A stretch of DNA of 64,000 nt from NCBI GenBank assembly GCA_013397435.1, contig VZRG01000269.1:1-64000 (forward strand). The letters run 5' to 3'. The notes under the pieces are model-generated. The model was not told the DNA's origin. It was given only the letters and a program-made list of their open reading frames with translations, and ran no database searches. The stretch comes from Erythrocercus mccallii (lineage: Eukaryota; Chordata; Aves; Passeriformes; Dicruridae). The translations under genes and the position numbers were made by a program. Below are positions 24,616 through 35,600 of the stretch, one piece after another (within the stretch, counting starts at the first letter, position 1; each line of letters begins with the position of its first letter).

Positions 24616-27600
24616 TCTTTTGTGGAGCCAGGCTTAGCCCCTTGGTTTTCCAGCTGTTTGCAGGTGAATGTTGAAGCAAAAATGTCAAATCCAAGCATGT
24701 TTGATTGAACATATTGCACCCAAGTAAGGTGGTTGTCTGTACCAGCAGCCCCCACCAGCACTGTGGGTTTGCCTCACTTCTGCAGAAGCAATGTCACAAA
24801 TCTGTATCTAAAATGAGCAGTCTCAAGAGTTTACCTGTGCATAAATAAGATAAATTATGTGTTGTTTGGTGTATCACAGCTGTGAATGTACATAGAAAAG
24901 CTCTTTGCTGGCCAAATCAGAAGTGCTGTAAACCAGTTAATCTGTGTTTACTCTTCAGCTCTGCCTAAGAGTGGCCCACAGAAGGACAAGGAAGAGAATC
25001 CGAATAGTATTTTATAGCCAACGTTTGAAGAGAAAGTAGAACAAACAAGTGTGTGTGTGTTAAACTAACTATACCTGTAACTGGCACAAGGCTTTTTGTG
25101 TATCTTCTCTGAGGCAAATGGGCTTTGACTGAGCCTTGAGCCTTGTTTTGGAAGATTTAAAAAAAAATCCAGGGAGATACCTTTACATGTTCATGGACAG
25201 TCTCAATTTTGCTTAAAAACGGCAGAGACAAGACAATTCAGAGTAGATTATAGAACTGGAAAAGCAAAAGACTGATAGAAGAACTTGAAAGCAGGGAAAA
25301 ACATGAGAGAGATGTATCAGCAATTAAAATGCACGGTGTGAGTACAGGCAGAGATACAGGTGAATGGAGTTGTAAGAGAAGGAAAAAGGCCAAGGAGAGA
25401 AACTGAAGAAGCAGAAAGAGAGCAAAGGTAATTGTTGATTGGTGGATTTCAAGGACTTAGTCTAAATAAAAGAAAGCACAGCATCTAACATGGAAGGGAG
25501 GAATGAGAAAAGGGGACATAGCAGAGCTGCTATGTAAGGACTATAGTAAGGACAGCAAGCAGAAGCTTGTGGACTCAGAGCTGTGCAAGGCTGGGACCAT
25601 TACACCAAGCTGGAAGGCAGCATGCCCTTGGCACTGAAACAGGGTAGGGGAGAGGCCCCGGCTGGCACTTAGGTGCTGTCGAGTTTATGATGGGATGCAA
25701 TCAATAGGAACAAAGCTGGCTGACAGATAAAGAGCCTGAGAATGGTTATTGTTGCAGTATGAAACCACATTGCATTGATTCATGGCACTTGGGGATTAAT
25801 CTGCCTTCAGGTACACCTGGCTTTAAAAAGTGTTCTAGTTACGCTTTTTACAACCTGAAATAGAGTCAAGTGAACTGAGTTTTTCCCCAAATTGAGGGCT
25901 CTGGAGTTTGGTTCAGCCAACTAGAGAAAAACTGCCAGCCAGCTGCAAACTTAGGATTTTCATCCAAGTGCTTCCCTCAGTACCTGTGAAATTGCTGATT
26001 TGTGTCTTTTAGCGGGAGCTCATCGCTTGCCCTTCTGAGCTCTCAGTTCTAGTGGAATGAAAGCCCCATGATGGAAAATGTAGGGAGAAATCGGAGTGAA
26101 ACCGTAACAAAGAGGCTGTGATAATTTGCAAAGAGAGTGTAATGGATATTTATTCTGATTCCAGCCAGTGTACAACTGGGAAGGACAATCTGGAGAAGGA
26201 AGAGAAATAGTCCCAAACAGAGACAGGTGGGCGTCTTTGGAGGAGAAAGGAAATCTGATGAGGTGAAATAAGATGGAGGTGTGCACTTACAAAATAGCAG
26301 AGCAAGATGTTATTTTTGAGGTCTTTGTCCCAAGAGCTTTTGATCATATCTCTGTATGAGTAAGTGGAGTAGAGAGCTAGGAGTGATAGAGGTCAAAACT
26401 TATCTTGGGGGAGAAAAAAGAGTGTTTTCACTGAAGAAAGCATATGGGCTGAAACAGATTTTACCTTAAGGGTCATCGGTCATCAGAGGGGGCAGGTACA
26501 GCACTATGACTCCCACAGTCCTGACAGTTCTGCTGCTGGAGACAGCCTGGTGCAAGCAGCCAGCTTGAAAGGGAGAGATAGAGGAAGTGTAGTAGCTGGG
26601 TCTTTTTCTCTGCTCTAGCATTTCATCCTCACCTGTGATGGACCTTACCAGGCTGGTGGTGGTGCTATCATCAACAAAAAATCCAGTGGGCTGCTCACAG
26701 CTTAAACAACTATTTCCCTACAAACTTGCTGTCTTTATTCAAACACCATGAAGATAGGAAGCCACCTTTCCAGCCCTGCAGGGCTAATGCCATTATCCTA
26801 ATTCCCAGAAAACAGTGCTTCTGGTCCTCTGAGAAAGTATGAGGCTGGTCCTTCAGTTGACTGGCAGGCAGCGATGAAGTCTGATAGGAGTCTAGGAGCC
26901 TGTCCTAAGCCTGAACCAAGGGGTTACCCTGCAGCTGCTCTCGCCTTGCCCAGAGAAAGGTTAAGTTGCCTGGTCCAGGCTGTCACGGGCTGATGGTTTG
27001 ACATTGCCTGCTTATAGATCCCAGGACTTGGCCAGGTCTCTCCACTTTAACTTTCACTCTTACTAAATCACAAAATGAAATGGAGTTTTCTTCCGAGTGA
27101 CAGGTAAATCTTGGCCACTGTCTGGCTGCTGTACCAGTATTGCTTAATTCTGTAATCCCTTTGCCTTCCGTTCCTTGGTGCAGTGAGCGCATGCTGGGAA
27201 GCACTGGAGTGACAAGCGATTTCTCTGTGCCTGACACCTCGGTTGGGAGACTTGATTAAGAGAAAATATCTTTGCATTCATTTTTTTTACAGGTGCAGAG
27301 AAATGCACCTAAGAAGTCATCTGGGGCTGGGAAACATTACAGAAACTCTCTGCTCTGTTACCTGCCCAGCCTCTCAAGCCAGCGGCCTTTCTGTGTTGCA
27401 TAGGCAGCTAGTTTTATGGGGAGGTGAAGATTTGCCTTGCTATTTCTAATTTTGTGCTGACAGACATAGAGAGGTTTTCTTACAGGTCTAAAAGAGAATC
27501 TCTGCACTCTTCCTTACAGAGCAATCTCCTGCCAGTATTAGAGACTTGGGTAATTCCATCCAATCGCAAGGGTGAGGAAGGTGGCTCCTTCCACTCGCTG

Positions 27601-28337
27601 CTGCCAGCTGCCAGCCTAGGGAGCTGGAGCAGCTGGGAGCTTCCCCCGTCAAGAAGGCCATAGATCATTCCCTCCAGCATCTTTCACCCTGATGAGTGAC
27701 ATTACTGCAGCTCTGGGAACTGTTATTAGTATTCAGTGGTACACTTTTAAGCAAAACCTGAGAAAGGAATTAATCTGTCAATAGGAATGAATGTGCTGGA
27801 CAGTGATTTATGCAGATCCTGTACTCAGAGTGACTGTGTTCCTTTCAACTGCATCTCTCAGTCTTGTTCCCAGAGCCAATACACAAACTTGCATTTAAAG
27901 TTACATTACAGCTGGCTGATCATTTGTTCCACACCTGGGTCCATGCAAGCACTGCTATACTTGGGAGGCAAAGCTGAGGAGAAGTGCATGTGTCTGTGTC
28001 ACTTTTTACAAAGCTCAAACAGTAAGAGACATAGCCAAGGCACAGGGCTCTGTTCAGTTATCCAGGGCACATATGCTGGGCTCTGGCATGCTGCACATTT
28101 GGAAGCTTTGGCATATGCTTCCCAGGCACTGTGCTTTGCTGCTGGATATATTCCTGGAAAGGTGTGTACAGCTGTGTAAATGTAGAGGTGCATCTGTGGG
28201 AGGAGGTGACTCTGTGCTCCTTACATGACAAGCGCCATGTAAGCTATAGAATTCTGGCATCCACTGCATTCATGGTTAGAAATGCAACAGAGAACTATTG
28301 ATGTGGGTGCACAGGGTCCCGAGGGTGCATGTTATGG
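24616..28337. other. Unique non-coding DNA, no gene seen
   Basis: Purine-leaning between about 25200 and 25560. Short open frames at 26020-27660 on both strands have no recognisable domain. An acceptor-like T run plus CAG at 27281-27292 has no convincing partner. No RNA gene or named repeat. Confidence 0.5.
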
Positions 28338-28452
28338 TGACAGCATGGTCTAGTTGGAAAAGCACATTTGTGGGTCAGGAGATTTATGCTGCATTTCTCA
28401 CTGTCCCCCTTATTTATTGTGACACTTTGAGAAGCCACTTCACAGGACTGTC
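28338..28452 (+). mobile_element. MIR-like SINE, forward
   Basis: In order: AGCATGGTCTAGTTGGAAAAGCAC (start block resembling AGCATAGTGGTTAAGAGCAC), TGGGTCAGGAGATTTATGCTGC, then TTATTGTGACACTTTGAGAAGCCACTTCAC, matching the MIR TGTGACCTTGGGCAAGTCACTT core. The block order over about 115 bases is convincing for an ancient MIR insertion. It is inactive and ends before the 3' tail. Confidence 0.6.
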
Positions 28453-28567
28453 TTTTTATCCTGGTTTCTATACAGAAGGCAATTGCAGTACTACCAATTC
28501 TGGAATTTTTTGTCATGTGTCTCAATGATAATTTGTGCTTTACCAGATGCCTCTGCTTCTGAAAGTA

Positions 28568-28640
28568 AATTGTTCTCAACCTTTTGTGGTTTTGGTGACA
28601 GAGCAAGGCTTGAAAATATGGCTTGCCACCACCCTTGAGG
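28568..28640. mobile_element. Possible hAT-type DNA transposon end
   Basis: The text GTTCTCAACCTTTTGTGGTTTTGGTGACAG resembles the terminal sequence shared by many MER/Charlie-type non-autonomous hAT elements (CAGTGGTTCTCAACCTTTT). No matching opposite terminal repeat was found nearby, so this is weak and may be chance. Confidence 0.25.
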
Positions 28641-30429
28641 CTCGTTAATGCCAAAAAGAAGGGGGAAATGAACTTTTCTTATTGTTTGGAAATCCTTTCT
28701 GTTTTCTAGAACCCTGATTAATGATGTTGGTGTGATTCAGGGTTGTGAATATTCGTTGGAGTACTGACAGGATTCTTTAGCCTTATGTAGGCAGGACACT
28801 GTGTGTTGCTCCAGTGAAAGGCGTTGCAGCCTTGCAGGCCTTTGCATGGTACCAGGGGGCTGATGCAGGGGTGCACATACAGTAGGATTCATATGTTGAC
28901 AGTGTTGACCTACAGATGCATATGTATTTACATAGGGAAAAGCACTTCAAAATTGAGAAGTTCAGGTACAAAATCTGTCCAAGTAAATCACCTGTGAATT
29001 TCTTGGGAATCGCAGAGAAGGATGAAACAAGTACATTGAGATATAGTTGTGCTGTTGCATATATTTTCAGTTGTGGCCAGAGTTGGGAATAGAGGTGTAG
29101 CCCTTTAATTAAAAGAGAAACATCTCTCCGTCGCAGTGTGTGTGAGTGTGAATTACTCCCCCACAAGTCAGATCATCCCCTGTGATGTGTGGAAGCAGCA
29201 TGGTTGCAGTGATAGCAGTGCTTCCCAGATTCTCGACTGAGTTCCACAGTAGCTGAGGGGGTTGGCAGAAAAGAAACAAAACAAAATGAAAAACAAGCAA
29301 GACTGAGCTTCTGAAGTCAGGATTCATTTCAGTTTTCCTTATAAACCAAGAATGCAATGGAAAGAGGGCCACTCTGTAAATGACATGATTCAAAATCTTG
29401 CAACAGGAATTGCTCGCATCCTTGAGGTTGACAGTGCTGGCTGCCCATGGCTGCTGGACCACAAACTATTGCACATGTGTGTGGCCATCCTTCCAGGTCC
29501 TTCCTTCCTATTTCCTTTCACTTTCTGGTATACAATACAAGCCTATGCATTTGCTCCCTGGTATCTTTTCCCTCCCATTTTGCCAGTGGGAGGGGGGAGA
29601 CCAGCTATTACCCAGAGTTTCTCATCTCCCAGACTACCTGTATAATGCAGCAAGCTTCTCTTAAAATTATTGAGATTATTACTGTTGTATATTTTATACA
29701 TACACACATATATATGTTTTTATATATATATTCTTCAGTCTCCCTCTGCAACTGAGAGATGCAACCGGGATTTATCTCTGTAATGAGAAAAGGGAGATAG
29801 GGAGAAGTAAGGGCATTTTTCTCTGACTTGGATTGTAAGTCATTTTGATATTCATTGTAAAAGATGCTTTTCAAATATTTAAATGTATGTGTGCTCACAT
29901 ATCAGTTCTTCAGGATGGATTGTATGCGACATAATCACTGTTTTATATCTCTTGCGTTCTGTGATGTTTCGTATTCGTTCATTTCGTTAACTTCATCTGG
30001 AAGTGATGGGAAGATGAGGAGCTGGAACTGGGATTAACTTCTGTAGCCTGTGCTCTGTCCTCACCTCTTTTCAGAATGGACTGCATCTGGAGAAGAAATA
30101 TGCTCACCCTTGATTGGAGCTGTCGCCTTTTCCAACACTATTGTTTCTGGGGGATGGAGTGGCTTAACGTAGCTGAGACCTCCTGAAAACTGCTCTTACA
30201 TCTCATGGGAAAGGCTGAACTGGGATTTTGCTTGATAATTAGCTCAATATGCTTGGTAATTAGATCAAACAAAGGGCATTTTGTCTGAGGTAGTAAAAGG
30301 GTACAAATGTAGGGATATCCATGACATCTGTCCAGGTTTACCCTAGTGTGAAAATCTCTTCTTACAACTTGGGGGTTGGCAGAGAGGGAGAGGTGGGTAC
30401 ATTTGCTCCCTCTTTGCATGCCTGGGAAT
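28641..30429. other. Unique non-coding DNA, no gene seen
   Basis: Short unrecognised frames on both strands and a mixed (TA)/(CA) simple tract at 29686-29735. Nothing else that I can support. Confidence 0.5.
29686..29735. repeat. Mixed (TA)n/(CA)n microsatellite
   Basis: ATACACACATATATATG followed by a T run and TATATATATATATTC, an alternating purine-pyrimidine tract of about 50 bases. Confidence 0.7.
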
Positions 30430-30529
30430 TGTGGCTGGCCATGCTGCACACAAACTCTTCCTCCCCCTTCGTCCTTGGAAGGTCTGCTCCCTGTCAGGTG
30501 TGCCATCCTGCCATCTGCTCCCAGCCCCA

Positions 30530-30800
30530 AGCAGCTGGTCCGATAGCCACAAACGCTGGCAGGAGCGGCCTTCCAGCCGCGTGAATGACAGCACGCGCCG
30601 CTGCTTCCTTGGCACGGGGAGCAGTGCTTGTAGCTGGGAATTAGAGGCTTGTGAACCTGCCGGCTCTAAGGTAGGGGGAACAGCTCTCGGCAGCACTCCC
30701 AAGGCGTGGGAATCCGCCTGAGCTCCCGCCAGTGCCCTCGCACCTGCAGGAGTCCCAGCCAGCCCCGGGCAGGATGCCTGTGCCCGTGGTGAACTGTCAC
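30530..30800. promoter_or_regulatory. CpG-enriched GC-rich patch
   Basis: About 18 CpGs by hand count in 270 bases, clustered in CCGCGTG, CACGCGCCGC, CGGCTC and CCCGGGCA-type contexts, about 150 bases upstream of the solo LTR. The minus strand carries a 192-codon open frame (30921-30343), rich in Ala, Pro, Ser and Arg, as expected of GC-rich DNA with few stops. I recognise no domain. It may be a weak CpG island, either a promoter or unmethylated enhancer DNA, or simply GC-rich sequence. Confidence 0.3.
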
Positions 30801-30957
30801 GGCTGAGGTCCAGAGGCAGTGCAGGTGATCCCTCCTTATCATTATCCCTCATTGGAGTGGAGGGAGAAGCCATCCCAGCTGCAACTGGAAGGGCAGCCCT
30901 GTTCCTCCCCATTTTATCCAACAGCCATTAAGGCTCTGCTGGAGACATGGTCACAAG

Positions 30958-31490
30958 TGTTATGGTTTAACCCCAGCCGGACACTGAGAGTGACACAGCT
31001 GCTCAGTTACTCACGTCCAGCAGGATGGGGGAAAAAAAAGTATTGGAAGAGAAAGAGTGAGAAAACTTGTGGGCTGAGGTAAAAGAAGCTTAACACAAGA
31101 TAAATAAAACCAAAGATAGTCAACTGATGCAAGTGAAAACATTTTCTCACACTAATACATTCATGCCCAGCCAGTCTCTGAGCAGCAGTCCCCAGCCAAT
31201 TTTCCTCTTCTTTCCATACTGGGTATGATGTCCTATGCTGTGGGATATCCCTTTGGTCAGTTGGGATTAGCTGTCTCAGATGTGTCCCCTCCCAGCTTCT
31301 CGTGCACCCCCAGCTTTCTCACTGGTGGGGTGTTGCGAGAAGCAGGAAAGAACTTGGCCTCCTGTAAGCTCTGCTTGACAGTAACTAAATAATTTCTGTT
31401 ATCAACACTGTTTCCAGGGCGAATCCAAAAGATAGCCCAACACAAGTTACTAAGAAGAAAATTACGGCTACCCCAGTTAAAATCAACACA
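30958..31490. mobile_element. Solo LTR of an avian endogenous retrovirus (ERVL-like)
   Basis: A complete-looking long terminal repeat of 533 bases, starting TGTTATGGTTTAACCCCAGC and ending AAAATCAACACA, thus with the canonical TG...CA ends. Internal landmarks of this bird LTR family are CTTGTGGGCTGAGGTAAAAG near 31067, ATCCCTTTGGTCAGTTGGG near 31247, GTGTCCCCTCCCAGCTTCTC near 31283, and GTTATCAACACTGTTTCCAG near 31398. Flanks are ACAAG (30953-30957) and ATAAG (31491-31495), a five-base target duplication with one mismatch. Five bases is the ERVL habit. There is no internal gag/pol sequence and no second LTR, so it is a recombined solo LTR. TG...CA ends do not give orientation, so strand is left open. 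Confidence 0.85.
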
Positions 31491-31495
31491 ATAAG

Positions 31496-32480
31496 GAATA
31501 GGGCAGTTGGGGGCCAAGTCAGAGGTAATTATTTCCAGATACTGACTCTACCTGGCTTGTGGTAGAGGAAAAAAAGATGAACAAGGGGAGGATGGAAAGA
31601 AGCAGGGTTGGCTGGAAAGAGGAGGGGTTTGGTGGAGGGGTCCTACCAGCCTTGTGTATCTGCTTTCCAGACAACACACGCATGCTGCCCTGTTACCTGC
31701 AGGGTTCAGTAAGGCAGTTCATGATCTGTCACTGGCTCACAGCTGGAGTCTCCAAACTTGAGAGGTTCAAGGAAACAAGACTGCAGCCCAGCAGGGAGTG
31801 GAGGGAAAGGGAACATGCAGATATTTTGCTCTAATGAGAATGAGAAATTTCCTGTAACAAAAAGGAAGCAGTTTTCTCCAGGAACCCTACACGTGGTATA
31901 TCAGGATACAAGAGGAGCTGGTATGAAGCCCACTCTGTGAGTGTGGTTCATTATCAGGACTCTGATAATGGCTTGGATATCTGTCTGCTCTTTAAACTTC
32001 TTCACTGGACATTTATTTAAAGCCATGGGTTTTTCTAGTGTCCTATACCGGTGTACTAAATCCAACAAAAGACTGATGAATTTTTTTCCAGAGTTTGAAT
32101 TGTGACTAGCATGATGAAAACAGCCTGCAAGTTTCAAATTTTGGTGAATGTTTTGAATTCTCCACATCTGGGAACCAGAAATGTGAAAGTTAGATCCACA
32201 TATCAAATGATGTGCCATGGAATTTCAGAAGTATTTGTATGCAGAGTTTGGATTCATCCCCATGGTTTCTGGGAGCTCCTCTTATCTGGAGAGGTGCCAT
32301 GTGACCTGTGAGCTACGTGTGCCAATCCTTATTTAAACCATAAGCATCCTGCAAACAAGCAGGTTTGGGTGACTAACTGATTTTATGCCATGTCCCAAAG
32401 AAAACAGAGGTTACATTCTTTGTCCTGGTGTTGGAAAGCTGTTGTTGTTTTTCTGGGTTCCTCTCTCTTAGGGAAAAATC
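31496..32480. other. Unique non-coding DNA, no gene seen
   Basis: Mixed sequence with short open frames only. No recognised repeat, RNA gene or splice-site pair. Confidence 0.5.
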
Positions 32481-32485
32481 ACTGG

Positions 32486-32627
32486 TGGGTATAAAAGGAG
32501 TTTAAAGCTCCTACTCTTTATAAAGAGTTATTGTACCAAAGAGAGGTGTTACTGCTCAGAAGAAGTAGGAGTCTTCAACTTTGCAGAAGAGGAACAAGAT
32601 CTTGAGAGCTGCATGTCCTAGGTGAGT
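32486..32627 (+). promoter_or_regulatory. TATA-type block with palindrome and downstream donor
   Basis: GGGTATAAAAGGAG places a perfect TATAAAAG box at 32490-32497. It is followed by a 16-base perfect palindrome ACTCTTTATAAAGAGT (32513-32528). About 95 bases on, a consensus splice donor AG|GTGAGT occurs at 32621/32622. Together they could form a TATA promoter with a non-coding first exon of about 100 bases (roughly 32520-32621). No CpG island accompanies it, and the short ATG before the donor meets a stop at once (ATG TCC TAG). All three motifs could co-occur by chance. Confidence 0.25.
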
Positions 32628-35600
32628 AGTCCAGCTACTCACTTAACTTTTAGCTCCTTTGTGTCCAAAAATTATTTTTGTGGAAGTGCTCCTGTTGAAA
32701 ATTCTGTGAAAGCTGGTAACAGTAGAAGAATTTTGAATTTTTTTATATGAGGTGGCATGTTCCCACTCAGTGTTTCATCCCAGGTATATCCCAGACATTC
32801 CCAGGTACTTTTGAAACTTAAATCTGTGCTCTTTCTGCTTTTGAGGTCTGCTCAAAAGCCCCTTGGAGGTCAAAGCTGGAAGCCTGGCCCGCACTAATTC
32901 CTCCCAGTTGGTCCTGCTTGCTTTGAGAGCACCTTGCAAATGTAGCTGAAAAGGTGTGGAATAAGTTCTTTGCCCTCTTCCCTGCCCTCTGAAGAGGGGG
33001 CTTCACTTTCCAGAGTTGGGAGCTGCTCATCAGTGTAGAAGATCTGAAAGGATTGACAAATAGATTAATACCTGGCAGCTATGGCTGAAACTGGCTACCT
33101 CTGAATGAGCAATCATTTATCACTAAATTACTTTCTCTAAGCCAGGTAATTTCTGATCAACATGCACAAAAACAAAGCCACAGCAGTGATGCGATGTTAA
33201 CCAGAGGCCATTCCTACTCCCTGGGCTGGTGCAGCAATGAATGCAGAGAGAATTGTCACTTGAATGGTTTATGGAGCTTAATGAAAAGTGACATTGCAGG
33301 ATGGGGAGGGAGGGGACCACAGGGCTAGGTCTGGTTTGTCCAGTAACGAGTGCCACATGCAGAGACAATGTATGACTGGAATAATTCTCACTCAGGAATG
33401 AGCAGTACTGGCAGAGCTGCTGCTGGGTCAGGGTGAGAGAGTGATGCCTACAGAGAGGGGACTAAAGTGCATGAACTGTGTGGTAGCCATGCTTTTTTGG
33501 AACAGAAGTTGCCCCATACCAAGAGTTTTTAGTGTAAATAAGGTGATGAGAGGTGAAGTGTGCCTGAAGCAGAATTACAGAGCACGATACATTTGGAAGC
33601 ATCATCTGTTTAAAGCTCAGCACAGGGATTCAAATGCAAAAGTTTTGGTGTGGGAAGATTTGATGTTGTTTCTGTGTCTGTAGCAAACCAGACTTGGAGC
33701 CGAGTCCAAGCCTTGTCAAAATTTGGGGCATTCAGTTCTGACATGGTAGCTCCTGAAAGGAATGTCTTTTGCATTTAATGAATTTTAAATGTGCTGCATG
33801 TCTTCAGGGGTCTTTAAAATTCAGAGGAGTTACAAGAGGCACTTCACCTCATAGAACAGGGCTCGGTGGAAAGAAGGAGCAAGGGCATTTCTGCGTGTCA
33901 AGGGATGTCATGGCCAAGCTCTTTCTGGGTACCTTGGCTAAAGCCATGCCAAGTGCCTTAAGTGAGACAGGTTTGTAGTCTATCTCTCTGGCCACGCAAG
34001 GTTAACTTTATTGTGCCTCATAGGGATTCTGTAATTGATGTGCATGCATATTTTCAGTCTATGCATGAGTGTCAATGCAAAGTTAAGACGCTCCTCATTA
34101 ACCTGCTGAGCTTTGCCTTTCTGCACCTCAGGGATTGCTAGCCAAGGCACCCTGGGCATCTTGGTGGATACCTTTTTCCTGGTGCTTCTGACCTTTTCTA
34201 GTGTTTCTCAACTAATAACAGGAAGGAGAAGAGCTGCTAAGATCTGTAAGGTTTGTTTCTTGACAAATGTCCCATTTTCACAGGCAGTTGAACTGAACTA
34301 CAGCTTGTGCTCCATTCAAACATGTCAATAAACATTACTGCAAAGATGTACAAGCAATAACAGGAATGTATAAAATACACCTTTATTTCTTCTTGCCATG
34401 AATTTACACAATGCTCTAAACAGCTTTTACTCTTCCAGAGCAAAGTCTTGAGATTTTGCCTTTACTATTGTGCTAATTTCCCCAGTTTCAACCAAAGACC
34501 TTTGCTACCTTCTTTGCCTCTGCACCATGAGTGTTGGGGATGGGAACACTGCAGCAGAGGTACAGATACGCGTCTGAAGTTGCAGTCAGTCTCAGTTAAA
34601 AGCTGAAGAGGTGAAGCTGCCATTCTCTGGGATAAGCTGCTCTGTATGTTATTGCCCGTCCTTTGCTTGATCACACAATGCCAGGGAGTAAATTACATTC
34701 GACAGTGCAGTGGAAGGGAACAGCTCAATTCCCATCTAGCTGTAGCTTCACGAGAGTGGCAGTTGTATTTCTACACTAGGGATGGAGGCTGCTCACTGCA
34801 CTCCTGCAATGCTTTCAGTGAAGCCAGTTAAGGTATTATGTGAACAAGGTGCAGTCGAGCTCTTCATCAGTGGTTCAGTGCTGGTTTTCCTGTAGTGACA
34901 GGTGCTCAGCAGTGCTCTTTTAGCGTGAAAGCTTCTTGGAGGTCATAGGGGTAAAACTCATTTCTGAGCTGATCCGTGGCAGAAACAGGGTAAGAAGAAA
35001 CATAGATTTGTGCAACAGCTTCCCAAAGTGAGTTTCTTGGTAACTGGAAAATGTGGATGGGGAAAAATAGCAATGCACAAATACAATGTACAAGCCTGAT
35101 GATTGCTGCAAAAGAGGGAGTGGTATTTTTACTTCTACTCCAGAGTGCCAGCAGCTTTGTTCCAGCCTAAAGATTATTTTCCTTCCTCTCTGGGGTTCAG
35201 TGACTGTCCCTTGCCTTGTGCCATGTATAACATGTGCAGCAGGATCTGCAGTTTTGGTCTGTCTTCAAATGGGGTTGGACACAATGGCCTCTTAGTTCCA
35301 TTGTGTATTCTCCATTTCCTTTATCAAACCTCCCAGTGTCCCAGCAGATCTCTACCAGCGCTCAGCACAAACAGGGTGTTCTTGCTGCTTTACCCCACTG
35401 TCCTCCGTCTTCTGCCTGGGGAGATTGGCACTTCTGCTGAAGTGCTAGCTCCTGTAGCTGGGTAGAGGATGGCTGAGTGTAAAAGGTCTGGAAAGTGGAG
35501 TTTGCATGAAGCAAACTTCCTCTCCATCACTCTGCTCACCCAAGAACATGGTTCCTCTCAGCTTCCTGAGCTTCTTCCCAGCTCTCCCAGATTTGTGCCA

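Noticed and set aside
35262..35320. CR1-tail-like text (GGGGTTGGACACAATGGCC)
   Set aside because: Only one block matches, and the tail and preceding blocks are missing.
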